DNA from: Treponema sp. | GTDB taxonomy: Bacteria > Spirochaetota > Spirochaetia > Treponematales > Breznakiellaceae | DNA length: 64,000 nucleotides | NCBI GenBank assembly: GCA_009777995.1 | Contig: WRKT01000004.1 | Location: forward strand, 1 to 64,000 | Reading direction: 5' to 3' | In this document: positions 7,999-16,068 of the stretch, one piece after another | Position numbering within the stretch: the first letter of the stretch is position 1 | Layout: each line of letters starts with the position of its first letter | Position numbers and translations under genes: made by a program | The notes under the pieces: generated by a model | The model's database searches: none | What the model was told of the DNA's origin: nothing | What the model saw: only the letters and a program-made list of their open reading frames with translations

Positions 7999-8041
7999 AT
8001 ATTTTTGCTTCGCAAAAATATCCGATTGCTATCGCAATCGG
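7999..8041. repeat. Two further perfect hairpins behind the terminator
   Basis: ATATTTTTGC (7999-8008) pairs with GCAAAAATAT (8012-8021) around loop TTC. CCGATTGC (8022-8029) pairs with GCAATCGG (8034-8041) around loop TATC. With the terminator, three hairpins stand back to back within 93 bp. Their role is unknown; they may come from a small mobile or attachment sequence. Confidence 0.8.
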
Positions 8042-8072
8042 GGAGAGTTCGGGCTCTTCGAGTCCCTCTCTC
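8042..8072 (+). repeat. Second tRNA-Ser 3'-end echo sequence
   Basis: GAGTTCGG followed by GCTCTTCGAGTCCC (8045-8066) also occurs after the first tRNA-Ser, as 7803-7810 and 7820-7833, where 9 extra bases separate the two parts. In each case the following bases imitate the 3' end of the tRNA just upstream (CCCTCTCTC here, CCCCCCTGCTCG there). It abuts the stop codon of the DUF4143 ATPase gene. Confidence 0.7.
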
Positions 8073-9404
8073 TTAGTAGTTTAGATTTCCAATGGCATAT
8101 AGTGGATAAGTGTCGATATCTCTATTATGTCCAAAATTTTCAAGTGAAGTCCGAATTCCCTTATCAATTTTCTTTTCTTTCATAAAGAGGCGGAGACTTT
8201 GCATACTACCCTGTCTTCCCGATTTAACTTCTATGGGAATAATACTTGAGCCTTTCTGAATTAGGAAATCAACCTGGGCACTTCCTTTGGCAGAACCTGC
8301 CGATCTCTGCCAGCAAAATAATTCCGCCTGTCTATAACAAGAAGACGATTTAATCAACTCAAGACCGACGAAAATTTCTGCAAGAGAGCCTCGATTAACA
8401 GCAGAAAAGTCTCTAAGAGGCAGTATTTCCGAACGAAGACCGAGTGTATGCAGAAAGATGCCTGTATCACAGGGAATGATTCTTCGAAACTTTACATTTT
8501 TTTCTGCACCAAGAGGTATGCCGTTTGCAGAAGTATGAGTAATAGGATGAACAAGTCCTGCCATAATAAGCAGCTCTAATGCCTGTCTAATCGCTGCAGT
8601 TGGAGTGCCTTGAACTGCACGCTCATAAACAAACTTGCCTTCACTCTGATGCATTACGGACTCAAAAACTTCATTTATTAGCAGGAGCGGGCTGTGCTTA
8701 CGGTACTTAGCAAAATCTGTTTTTAAAACGCTGACAAGATCGCCCAAAACAAGCTCACCTCCAAGTAAATCCCGTTTTCTTACATATTGAGAAACGGCCT
8801 CTGGCATTCCTCCGCAGATCAAAAATATCTTAAACCTTTCCAAAATCCGGTTATGTATTGGCTCAGGAAGGGGCCTTTCAGGGGACGCGGATTTTATGGC
8901 TTCACTTAAAATTCCTTCATCAATTGCATTAAGAAATTCATCAAATGCAAAGGGATACATAAAAACAGAGCGAATGCGACCAACACCGAAAGATGGGATC
9001 TCTTCAAGGGCAAATTCGAGAAGAGATCCTGCTGCAATTAGGTGCAAATCTGCATATTTCTCGTAAAAATAACGAATCTTTGCAAGAGCCGACTGACAGC
9101 TTTGAACCTCATCAAAGAAAAGCAGGGTTTCACCGGGAATTATCGGTGTACGGTAATACAGCTCAAGGAGTTCACAAATTTCCTGAGGTGAACGGGATGT
9201 TTCGAAGAAACTCCCTGCTTCTTCGTTCTCATCAAAGTTCACTTCTACAAAGTACTTAAAATTTTTTCCTAATTCCCTAACGGCAGAGGACTTCCCTATT
9301 TGCCTGGCGCCTCTTAAAAGTAATGGTTTCCTGTCAGGAGGTTTTTCCTTGCTCCAAGAAAGAAGAATTTGGTCGATATTGCGCTTAAAATAACTTAACT
9401 TCAT
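8073..9404 (-). CDS. AAA ATPase with DUF4143 nuclease-fold C terminus
   Basis: The 443-aa product has the layout of the AAA_14/DUF4143 family. Walker A GARQIGKS (32-39) and a Walker B-like 'TLLFFDEVQSC' (about 93-103) form the ATPase core. A winged-helix-like linker follows, and the C-terminal domain contains 'AQVDFLIQKGSSIIPIEVKSG', a D...ExK pattern of the PD-(D/E)XK fold. These genes are widespread, multicopy and usually accessory, and their function is not established. It is preceded by four 33-bp tandem repeats, and its 3' end touches a tRNA-derived repeat, so it may have been inserted at the tRNA-Ser locus (inferred). Confidence 0.88.
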   Translation of the reverse strand: MKLSYFKRNIDQILLSWSKEKPPDRKPLLLRGARQIGKSSAVRELGKNFKYFVEVNFDENEEAGSFFETSRSPQEICELLELYYRTPIIPGETLLFFDEVQSCQSALAKIRYFYEKYADLHLIAAGSLLEFALEEIPSFGVGRIRSVFMYPFAFDEFLNAIDEGILSEAIKSASPERPLPEPIHNRILERFKIFLICGGMPEAVSQYVRKRDLLGGELVLGDLVSVLKTDFAKYRKHSPLLLINEVFESVMHQSEGKFVYERAVQGTPTAAIRQALELLIMAGLVHPITHTSANGIPLGAEKNVKFRRIIPCDTGIFLHTLGLRSEILPLRDFSAVNRGSLAEIFVGLELIKSSSCYRQAELFCWQRSAGSAKGSAQVDFLIQKGSSIIPIEVKSGRQGSMQSLRLFMKEKKIDKGIRTSLENFGHNRDIDTYPLYAIGNLNY

Positions 9405-9430
9405 GTTTTCCCATTCAAGAATAACAAATT

Positions 9431-9562
9431 TTTAAAGAAAATTCAAGGCAAAAACAGGGCATATTCTGAGAAAAGTCAGCCCAAAAATAGGTGGAATTTT
9501 GAGAAAAGTGGGCCCGAAAATGGAGTGAATTTACAGAAAAGTCGGCCCGAAAATCAGGTGAA
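9431..9562. repeat. Four tandem 33-bp repeats upstream of the DUF4143 ATPase gene
   Basis: Units at 9431-9463, 9464-9496, 9497-9529 and 9530-9562 keep an exact 33-bp period. The conserved core is GAAAAGTCGGCCCGAAAA with variants; the first unit is the most diverged. The last unit overlaps the final codons of the nitroreductase gene (stop at 9554). They fill the region where the ATPase promoter should be. Confidence 0.9.
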
Positions 9563-10402
9563 AAAGTGAGGGATGGGGGGGATTATAATGGGCATTTGCC
9601 ATTGAAGTTTGGCAATTATGCCTGCGATATGCCTGCCCTGTCTTATGTCCCTTCCCATAAAGTCAAATGAAACTTCCAGACCTTCGGCCTGCGCCTGTAC
9701 CATGAAATGGGCCATTGCTATGCCGATATCAATATGTCTCATATCAGGCATAATCCTTTCAACCAATCCTTTGGGGGGCCTCAGGTAAAAATCATACCTG
9801 TCATCAATCTTTAGAACAAACCAGGGCTGATAATTAATGGCACTTGGAGCAACTCTTACAGCCTCCATGATAACATCGTTCACTGCAGGGCTAACGGCAT
9901 TTTCAAATTCCTTCTTTTTACCGTCTGTATCCGGAGGAGGCGAAGAGTCGTAGAAAATTTCCTTAAGTGCTTTCCTTGGGAAGTCGCCCGGATGCACCCT
10001 TTCGGTGGTATCTTGAGGAATGCCCGCAGACATCGCGATTATACAGTGGAGGCCGGCATGTTTCTTAAACTCACCTTTGAGCTTCTTAAGACCCCACCAA
10101 CAGGTCCCTATCCCTCTTGAAAATAACTCAAGAACTACTTGCTGACCAATAAAGCCGATATTCTCAAGATGCATGGGTTTCTCTTCACTATAAAAGGCAA
10201 TTAAATAAGGCGAACGCTTATTCTTGATTTCTGACCTTCGAAAGATTTTAACCTTAACCCGAATCTCGGGTATCAGAGGCCTAACTTCGAATGTTTCTAT
10301 CAGGTCATCATCACTTTCTAAAATCTCTACCGAGACATCAGAATATTGCCTAACCGATTTTCTTTTATAAATCGCTTCAGCTAATGTGTGATAATCTGTC
10401 AT
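9554..10402 (-). CDS. Nitroreductase family protein (TM1586-like)
   Basis: The 282-aa product begins with the nitroreductase hallmark 'AIYKRKSVRQYSD' (residues 10-22), the FMN phosphate-binding segment. Two half-domains follow: 'NIGFIGQQVVLELFSRGIGTCWWGL' (about 110-135) and 'AVNDVIMEAVRVAPSAINYQPWFV' (about 170-195). It fits the single-chain 'putative nitroreductase TM1586' group better than the classic NfsA/NfnB enzymes. It should bind FMN and reduce unknown substrates with NAD(P)H. The start overlaps the stop of the ABC exporter gene by 4 bp, so the two are translated from one message. The C terminus ends in 'IPPIPHFFT', encoded partly by the 33-bp repeat and possibly altered by it. Confidence 0.82.
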   Translation of the reverse strand: MTDYHTLAEAIYKRKSVRQYSDVSVEILESDDDLIETFEVRPLIPEIRVKVKIFRRSEIKNKRSPYLIAFYSEEKPMHLENIGFIGQQVVLELFSRGIGTCWWGLKKLKGEFKKHAGLHCIIAMSAGIPQDTTERVHPGDFPRKALKEIFYDSSPPPDTDGKKKEFENAVSPAVNDVIMEAVRVAPSAINYQPWFVLKIDDRYDFYLRPPKGLVERIMPDMRHIDIGIAMAHFMVQAQAEGLEVSFDFMGRDIRQGRHIAGIIAKLQWQMPIIIPPIPHFFT

Positions 10403-12150
10403 TCATTTACTCCTGTACTGTATTCAACTTCCTGAACATGACAAAGTCTTCGATATAAACCATCTTCCTCAATAAGTCTATCATGATTTCCGGCTTGAAC
10501 AATACGTCCTTTTTCAAAAACTATAATAATATCCGCATTTCTTACCGTAGAAAGGCGATGGGCAATGGTCACGATGGTTCTGGTGCCTGCGATTTCGTTG
10601 ATAGCCTGCTGGATCTGCGCTTCGGTGCGTACATCAACGGAGGCGGTTGCCTCGTCAAGAATAAGCACAGGGGCCCTGCGCAGCACAGCCCGCGCAATGG
10701 CGATGCGCTGCTTCTGACCGCCTGAAAGTTTTACCCCGCGCTCCCCGACCTGGGTCTGGTAGGCATCGGGCATTTCGAGAATGTCTTCATGGATGCGGGC
10801 GATTATTGCAGAGGACTTTATTTCTTCAAAAGAAGCATCCGGTCTTGCAAAAGCGATATTTTCTTCGATGGTCCCATTGAAAAGGAAGGTATCCTGCAGC
10901 ACGAGGGAAATATTTTGGCGCAGGCTGTCCAGGGTCATTTCACGGATATCCTTTCCGTCAAGGCATACCTTGCCCCCTGTCGGGTCATAAAATCTGCTGA
11001 TAAGCTTACTCAGCGTGGTCTTGCCGACTCCCGTTGCACCTACAAGGGCAACCATTTGGCCGGGTTTTACGTCAAAGGACACATCATCAAGTACTGTAAC
11101 ACCTTCAATATAGGAAAAACTCACGTTTTCAAAGGAAATACGGCCCTCGGCATGTCCCATCGCGACTGCATCAGGGCGATCTACGACACTCCTGGGTGCA
11201 TCAAGGATTTCGATTACCCTCTCTGCACCGGCAAGCGACTGCTGAGCGGATTCGAGAAGCTGGGCGAGACCGGTTATGGGTGCATAGAAGAGGGCAAGAT
11301 AAAGGAGGAAGCTGACCACTTCCGTAACAGAGAGGTTATTATGATAGGCAAAGAACCCTCCAAAACCGACAACAATGACACTGCCAAGGGATGTCAGAAA
11401 CTCAACACCGGGATTAAAAACCGCACTTAGCTTTAGGGCCCTAAGCATGTGCTTTGTAAAGTCCTCGCCCTTGCCGTAAACCTTCTCCGATGCACTAATC
11501 TGACGGTTGAATGCCTGTATTTCCTGGATTCCCTGGAAATTATCCTGCAACTGTGCCGATAGCTCGCCCTGGGACTTTTGCATTTTGCGGAAATTCGGGC
11601 GAACCTTCTTGCTGTAAAACCAGCCGGAAACAAGGATGAAGGGAACAGGGAAACAGGTGATCATGGCAAGCTGCGGATTAATACTGAACAGGATGATAGT
11701 CACCCCTGTAAGCGTAACAAAATTGGTGATTATATCGGGCATTATATGGGCATAAAGGAGCTCGAAGGTGGCGACATCGTTCATTACGCGGGCTAAGAGT
11801 TCACCTGTCTGCTTATTGTGGAAATAGTCCATGGAAAAGGACTGTATGGCATTATAGGCCTTCATCCGCAGTTCAAGTACCAGTCGCCATGCGGCCCTAT
11901 GCGAACAATAATTGGACATGAACCTGAACAAAATACGCGAGAAGTAGAGTCCAAGCAGCATTATAGCCATTCTGATGACTGTTCTTAGACTTTCCTCGTT
12001 CATGCCTGCGGCAACGAGTCCTGTCATGGTAGCCATTATACGCGGCGCGGTAAGATTAACCGCTGTCAGAGAGAAGGTTCCAATTATAGCAAGGATCAGC
12101 CAATAGCGATAACGGACAGCCTCTTTAGCAATTCGTAATAGTATTTTCAT
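10399..12150 (-). CDS. ABC exporter, fused permease and ATPase
   Basis: The 583-aa half-transporter has six predicted membrane helices in residues 1-305 (for example 'YWLILAIIGTFSLTAVN' and 'EVVSFLLYLALFYAPITG'), followed by an ATPase domain. The ATPase shows Walker A GATGVGKTT (about 375-383), Q-loop 'LVLQDTFLFNGTI', signature LSGGQKQRIAIARA and Walker B 'VLILDEATASVD', then the H-loop 'TIVTIAHRLSTV'. It is of the MsbA/multidrug exporter type; whether it works as homodimer or heterodimer is unknown, and no partner gene is adjacent. I start it at the ATG at 12148-12150: the longer open frame reads through the tRNA-Ala gene upstream. The transported substrate is not predictable. Confidence 0.92.
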   Translation of the reverse strand: MKILLRIAKEAVRYRYWLILAIIGTFSLTAVNLTAPRIMATMTGLVAAGMNEESLRTVIRMAIMLLGLYFSRILFRFMSNYCSHRAAWRLVLELRMKAYNAIQSFSMDYFHNKQTGELLARVMNDVATFELLYAHIMPDIITNFVTLTGVTIILFSINPQLAMITCFPVPFILVSGWFYSKKVRPNFRKMQKSQGELSAQLQDNFQGIQEIQAFNRQISASEKVYGKGEDFTKHMLRALKLSAVFNPGVEFLTSLGSVIVVGFGGFFAYHNNLSVTEVVSFLLYLALFYAPITGLAQLLESAQQSLAGAERVIEILDAPRSVVDRPDAVAMGHAEGRISFENVSFSYIEGVTVLDDVSFDVKPGQMVALVGATGVGKTTLSKLISRFYDPTGGKVCLDGKDIREMTLDSLRQNISLVLQDTFLFNGTIEENIAFARPDASFEEIKSSAIIARIHEDILEMPDAYQTQVGERGVKLSGGQKQRIAIARAVLRRAPVLILDEATASVDVRTEAQIQQAINEIAGTRTIVTIAHRLSTVRNADIIIVFEKGRIVQAGNHDRLIEEDGLYRRLCHVQEVEYSTGVNE

Positions 12151-12165
12151 TGTTGTTTCTACTTC

Positions 12166-12238
12166 TGGAGGTGAGGGGAATTGAACCCCTGACCTTTTGA
12201 ATGCCATTCAAACGCTCTACCAACTGTGCTACACCCCC
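12166..12238 (-). tRNA. tRNA-Ala (anticodon GGC)
   Basis: On the minus strand the acceptor GGGGGTG pairs with CACCTCC and the discriminator is A. The anticodon stem TTTGA/TCAAA holds loop ATGGCAT with anticodon GGC (reads GCC/GCU), and the T-loop is TTCAATT in an AGGGG/CCCCT stem. CCA is not encoded. The ABC exporter start lies 15 bp downstream, so both may share a transcript. Confidence 0.95.
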
Positions 12239-12275
12239 AGTGTGTAAGTAAATCTAACCTGATAGGGGAAAAAGG

Positions 12276-13550
12276 TCAAGTTGTTGAAATGCTATGAACG
12301 ATGTATTCTTTTAGCCTGCCTGCGATGTCCTCGTCGACTTTGGCTTCCACAAGGATACAGTCTTCCTCATAGTTTTCGGAGATGACTTGGCCCTCGCGGT
12401 GGAGGTAGGCTGCAAGATCGGTCCTCGCCGAGGGGAAACGGAAGGTCTTTCTTTCCCCCGAGAGGGTATTTTCCATTAAATTGCAGAGTTCCTTGAGCCC
12501 TGCCCCGGAAATAGCTGACACGGCAATGCTGCCCTGGTAGTGATTTTGGAGGCTTTCGAGGTCGGGAAGTTCAGGACTGCCTAGAAGGTCAACCTTGTTC
12601 AAAACGACGATTGCAGGGATATCCCCTGCACCAAGTTCCCTAAGCACAGAGAGAGTGGTCTCGTATTGCTTATTGATATCGGGATCGGAGGCATCAAGCA
12701 CGATTAAAAGTAAAGATGCACAGGAGGCTTCTTCCAGGGTGGAACGAAAACTGTTTACAAGACTGTGGGGAAGGCGGCGGATGAATCCCACAGTATCAAC
12801 AAGGATCACCTGCATGCCAAGCGGCAATTGGAGGCGTCTTGAAGTCGGGTCGAGAGTTGCAAAGAGCTTATTCTCGGAGAGGACCTCGGCGCCTGTGAGG
12901 GTATTTAAGAGTGATGATTTCCCTGAGTTGGTATATCCGACAAGTGCGCAGACAGGAACCCCCTGCCTCTCCCTCATTTTCCTCTGCACCTGCCTTCTCT
13001 GCCCGAGATCCGAGAGCTCTTCTTTTAACTTATGGATGCGCTCTTCAACTCTGCGCCTGTCCCTTTCAAAGAAGGTTTCGCCTGAGCCCCTGCTCCCGTA
13101 ACTGCCCCCCCTCTGTCTTGCAAGATTTAAGTACTTATGCTGGAGCCTTGGCAGAGCGTAAACCAACTCTGCAAGGTTTACCTGCAGCTCGGCCTCCTTC
13201 GTCCTTGCCCTGCTTGCAAAAATTCGGATAATAAGTTCCTGGCGATCAATTACAGGAATTCCTGCAAGATTCTCCCAATTCCTCTGTTGAGAAGGGCTAA
13301 GCTCCCTGTCAAAAATTATACAGTCAGCTTTCATGTCAACGGCACTTTCAGCAAGCTCTTCAGCCTTTCCGGTACCCATGCCGTATCTTGATTGGTTCCC
13401 CCTTATACGGACTATATTCACCGATATAATTTCTAACTCGAGGGTATCTACAAGGCTCGAAAGCTCATTGGTAAGTGAGTCCGCTTCGGCCTCAGACATT
13501 TTTTCGTCCCTAATCCCGACAAGGAAGGCTTGTATAGTTTTTTCTTCCAT
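12276..13550 (-). CDS. hflX: Ribosome-associated GTPase HflX
   Basis: The 424-aa product shows the full HflX domain order. An N-terminal subdomain contains 'VRIRGNQSRYGMGTGKAEELAE' and 'CIIFDRELSPSQQRNWENL', and a coiled segment carries 'RQRGGSYGSRGSGETFFERDRRRVEERI'. The G domain has G1 GYTNSGKSS (about 208-216), G3 DTVGFIRRLPHSLV and G4 NKVDLL. HflX splits stalled or hibernating 70S ribosomes under stress. The 'GxGE' glycine-rich segment used at the peptidyl-transferase centre is intact. It is divergent from the unknown gene at 13599 across 48 bp. Confidence 0.95.
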   Translation of the reverse strand: MEEKTIQAFLVGIRDEKMSEAEADSLTNELSSLVDTLELEIISVNIVRIRGNQSRYGMGTGKAEELAESAVDMKADCIIFDRELSPSQQRNWENLAGIPVIDRQELIIRIFASRARTKEAELQVNLAELVYALPRLQHKYLNLARQRGGSYGSRGSGETFFERDRRRVEERIHKLKEELSDLGQRRQVQRKMRERQGVPVCALVGYTNSGKSSLLNTLTGAEVLSENKLFATLDPTSRRLQLPLGMQVILVDTVGFIRRLPHSLVNSFRSTLEEASCASLLLIVLDASDPDINKQYETTLSVLRELGAGDIPAIVVLNKVDLLGSPELPDLESLQNHYQGSIAVSAISGAGLKELCNLMENTLSGERKTFRFPSARTDLAAYLHREGQVISENYEEDCILVEAKVDEDIAGRLKEYIVHSISTT

Positions 13551-13598
13551 ACCTTGTATATAGCATAAACCGGAAAATTAATATATTCTTTAAATACT

Positions 13599-14303
13599 GT
13601 GACTATCCTAAAGAAGACAATTTTAAGTCTGTTCATATCGATTATTCTTACAGGCGTCTTTTATGGCACATACTATATTTACCTCTCGAATACTTGGGAA
13701 TTTTTAACCGGGGCAACAATTCTTGCAACCCTATTCTTTACTCTATTTCTTATCATCTTTTTTCTGTTTAATGTGCGGCAGGACCCTGTTATCATAATAA
13801 AAAACAGACTCAGGCATCTGCATATTTCACTTATCGAACATATTTATGAGCATAAGGATGTATTCTGCTCGCAGACCTGGAGCAAGGAGCTTGAGCAGCG
13901 CCGAAGAGACATAATTACACAATTGAAACAGGGAATAAAGATCGGATCGGGTGAAGAAAGAGACAGAATTGATGCCCTTATACATAATAGCTGGGATGAA
14001 CTTGTAAAACATGCAGGCGGAAGCAAGGATAAAAACGGCGAGCAAGACAATTTGGAAAAGACGGGGAAACAGGGGCTTTTATCAAGGGCTGCTGCAGTAC
14101 TTGATGACCCTGCAGAAAGTGAAGAGCTGGAAGTAGTTTCCCCCTTCTCGGACCTGCTCAGGGACTTTTCCAAAGACGGAATTATTGAAGAACGGGAAGG
14201 GATTCCATACGTCAACGAGGATGCATTAAAGTCGAAGGGAACATCATCAAAAACGATAAACCGTGACTTTAAAGACCTCGTTGACTCGGTTATAAAAAAC
14301 TAA
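13599..14303 (+). CDS. Unknown membrane-anchored cytoplasmic protein
   Basis: The 234-aa product has two N-terminal membrane helices (about 7-29 and 37-58, the second very rich in Phe/Leu/Ile). A basic cytoplasmic stretch follows, 'IIKNRLRHLHISLIEHIYEHKDVF', then charged helices and an acidic, low-complexity middle. The C-terminal 'PFSDLLRDFSKDGIIEEREGIPYVNED' may be a small folded element. The start is a GTG without an obvious ribosome binding site; an AT-rich -10-like element lies just upstream, so a very short leader is possible. I do not recognise the family. It is divergent from hflX, and its last 4 bases overlap the convergent beta-barrel gene. Confidence 0.6.
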   Translation: MTILKKTILSLFISIILTGVFYGTYYIYLSNTWEFLTGATILATLFFTLFLIIFFLFNVRQDPVIIIKNRLRHLHISLIEHIYEHKDVFCSQTWSKELEQRRRDIITQLKQGIKIGSGEERDRIDALIHNSWDELVKHAGGSKDKNGEQDNLEKTGKQGLLSRAAAVLDDPAESEELEVVSPFSDLLRDFSKDGIIEEREGIPYVNEDALKSKGTSSKTINRDFKDLVDSVIKN

Positions 14304-15112
14304 AAGCTGTATCTTACTCCAAGCGCAGGTGCAAGAATCATGTCATGATCACTAAAAAGACCACTGACACGGCAGCGGAAGTAAGTGAAAAAGTTTCCAA
14401 AAATATTAAAGGATACTTCGGGAATTACAGTAAGGCCCAAGATATCAAAATAATCAAAGTTGGGGACTACGACATCAAGACCTGCATAAATAAAGTTTGC
14501 ATAGTATGTTAAATTTACGATTACTTCGTCAAACCCAAATTCGGGATATAAGGACCAAATTGGTGTAACACTTGCTCCAAAGCCGAAGTTACTGTCCCAG
14601 CCTCCTGTCAGCTCAAGGCCGAGAACATTATCATCATTACTATCATAATGCAGATAACTATAGGTCGCATTGCCCTGCAGATAGAAGCCGCCTGACGGAG
14701 TGCACCAATTATTCCTTACGCCAAGCCATGCAGCGCTGTACATGCCAAGCCCCTCATTCGGTCTTGGAGAAATAGCAAAGGTATCAACTGTATTTCCAAG
14801 AAAAAGTGTAAGGGTGCAAATATCTCCGACAGGGATATTATACGCAAGTTCAAGAAAGGCAAATAGATCCATCGGGTAATCATCAAAGAAACCTACTATA
14901 TAGGCAAGTTCTCCGTAAAATTCCAGGGTTTCATCTAAAAAGGAATTCTCATAGATTACATGGGGCATTAAATAGGGCATTAAATCTCCGTCATTTTCCC
15001 TGTGAACATTTTCTATGCCAAATTCCACACCTACAGTAAGACCGAGATCCTGTGCCGCGACTGCGCCCGTGACCATAGCCAGGGCAATTAAAACAAACAG
15101 TAATTTTTTCAT
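14300..15112 (-). CDS. Outer-membrane-type beta-barrel protein, unknown
   Basis: The 270-aa product has a signal peptide (MKKLLFVLIALAMVTGAVAAQ, cleavage after about residue 20). The whole mature part then alternates in strands rich in Tyr, Phe and Gly ('GFYLQGNATYSYLHYDS', 'GLELTGGWDSNFGFGASVTPIW', 'VIVNLTYYANFIYAGLDVV') and ends in a C-terminal Phe ('ALGVRYSF'). The terminal Phe is the usual signal for assembly by the BAM complex. The location is inferred to be the outer membrane. It lies 20 bp downstream of the LysM/M23 gene on the same strand. Confidence 0.65.
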   Translation of the reverse strand: MKKLLFVLIALAMVTGAVAAQDLGLTVGVEFGIENVHRENDGDLMPYLMPHVIYENSFLDETLEFYGELAYIVGFFDDYPMDLFAFLELAYNIPVGDICTLTLFLGNTVDTFAISPRPNEGLGMYSAAWLGVRNNWCTPSGGFYLQGNATYSYLHYDSNDDNVLGLELTGGWDSNFGFGASVTPIWSLYPEFGFDEVIVNLTYYANFIYAGLDVVVPNFDYFDILGLTVIPEVSFNIFGNFFTYFRCRVSGLFSDHDMILAPALGVRYSF

Positions 15113-15132
15113 AAGCTCCTCTTTAAAAAAAA

Positions 15133-16056
15133 TTATCTCATGAGGGCTCTGGGGTTAACCAGAACACCATCCTTGAAAACAGAAAAATGCAGGTGGGGGC
15201 CTGTGCTCAGGCCGGTACTGCCAACCGAGCCGATGGTTTCACCGGATGCCACATTTACACCCGCCCTGACACGCACCGTACTCATGTGCGCATACAGTGT
15301 ACGATAACCGGAATGGTGGTTAATAAGAACGAAGTTACCGTAAACATTATTATAACCAACATTAGCGACACGGCCCGACATTGCTGCTCTTACAGGATTG
15401 CCTGAATTGCCTCCAATGTCAATTCCGGTATGGAACTGCCTGCCGCTCCCGAAGGGATCATTTCTCCAGCCGAAGGGGGATGTTACCCGGCCTATGCTGG
15501 GCCAAAGGAAGAGGTCGCCGTTAATCTCCTGCCTTGCTATCCAGTCCATCCTGCCGCCGGGAATAAAAAGCCTTTCACCTTGACTGATATTTTCGCCAAA
15601 CATCTCATTTGCAATGCTGATATTCATTGTGCTCGTACTATATCTTTCGGCAATGCTTTCGAGGGTATCTCCCGGCTGAACCGTATAATAAATGCCGTCC
15701 TGATTCGGTATCCGTATCACCTGACCAATCTGCATAAGGCGGGTATTCCTTATATCGTTAACTGAAATAAGGGTGTCTTCGTTAAGACCTGTCATAAGGG
15801 CAATATTGCCGATTATATCGCCGCTTTCCATAACATAAGATCGATAGGTTAGATGGGGCAGGAGGAAGGGTTCCTCTGCCTCAAAAAGCATTTCGAGGTC
15901 AAAATCGGGGGCTTCAGGGAATTCGGTCAGGTCGGGAATCATACCTCCGCCTATTCCGTTGGTCGTCTGAGCTCTTACAACCGGGAAAAAAGGGAGCCCG
16001 AAGACAAAAATGATAAGAGAATATATCAATAAAATACGAATTCCGTGCTTAAACAT
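15133..16056 (-). CDS. LysM-domain M23 peptidase (murein endopeptidase or activator)
   Basis: The 307-aa product has an N-terminal signal or anchor helix (residues 7-28). Two LysM repeats follow: 'YVMESGDIIGNIALMTGLNEDTLISVNDI' (about 73-118) and 'YTVQPGDTLESIAERYSTSTMNISIAN' (about 124-165). The M23/LytM domain shows zinc ligands in 'FHTGIDIGG' (HxxxD) and 'GPHLHFSV' (HxH), so both metal-binding motifs are intact and it should be an active endopeptidase rather than a dead NlpD/EnvC-type activator. It acts on peptidoglycan in the periplasm. It lies 13 bp downstream of the polyprenyl synthase gene. Confidence 0.9.
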   Translation of the reverse strand: MFKHGIRILLIYSLIIFVFGLPFFPVVRAQTTNGIGGGMIPDLTEFPEAPDFDLEMLFEAEEPFLLPHLTYRSYVMESGDIIGNIALMTGLNEDTLISVNDIRNTRLMQIGQVIRIPNQDGIYYTVQPGDTLESIAERYSTSTMNISIANEMFGENISQGERLFIPGGRMDWIARQEINGDLFLWPSIGRVTSPFGWRNDPFGSGRQFHTGIDIGGNSGNPVRAAMSGRVANVGYNNVYGNFVLINHHSGYRTLYAHMSTVRVRAGVNVASGETIGSVGSTGLSTGPHLHFSVFKDGVLVNPRALMR

Positions 16057-16068
16057 AGCTCTTCTTAA

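Noticed and set aside
9431-9562. Possible CRISPR array
   Set aside because: The 33-bp units are contiguous without unique spacers, so this is an ordinary tandem repeat. No other spaced repeats were seen in the window.
12151-12207. N-terminal extension of the ABC exporter beginning MAFKRSGVQFPSPPEVETT
   Set aside because: These codons are the tRNA-Ala gene read as protein. The exporter family start fits the ATG at 12150.
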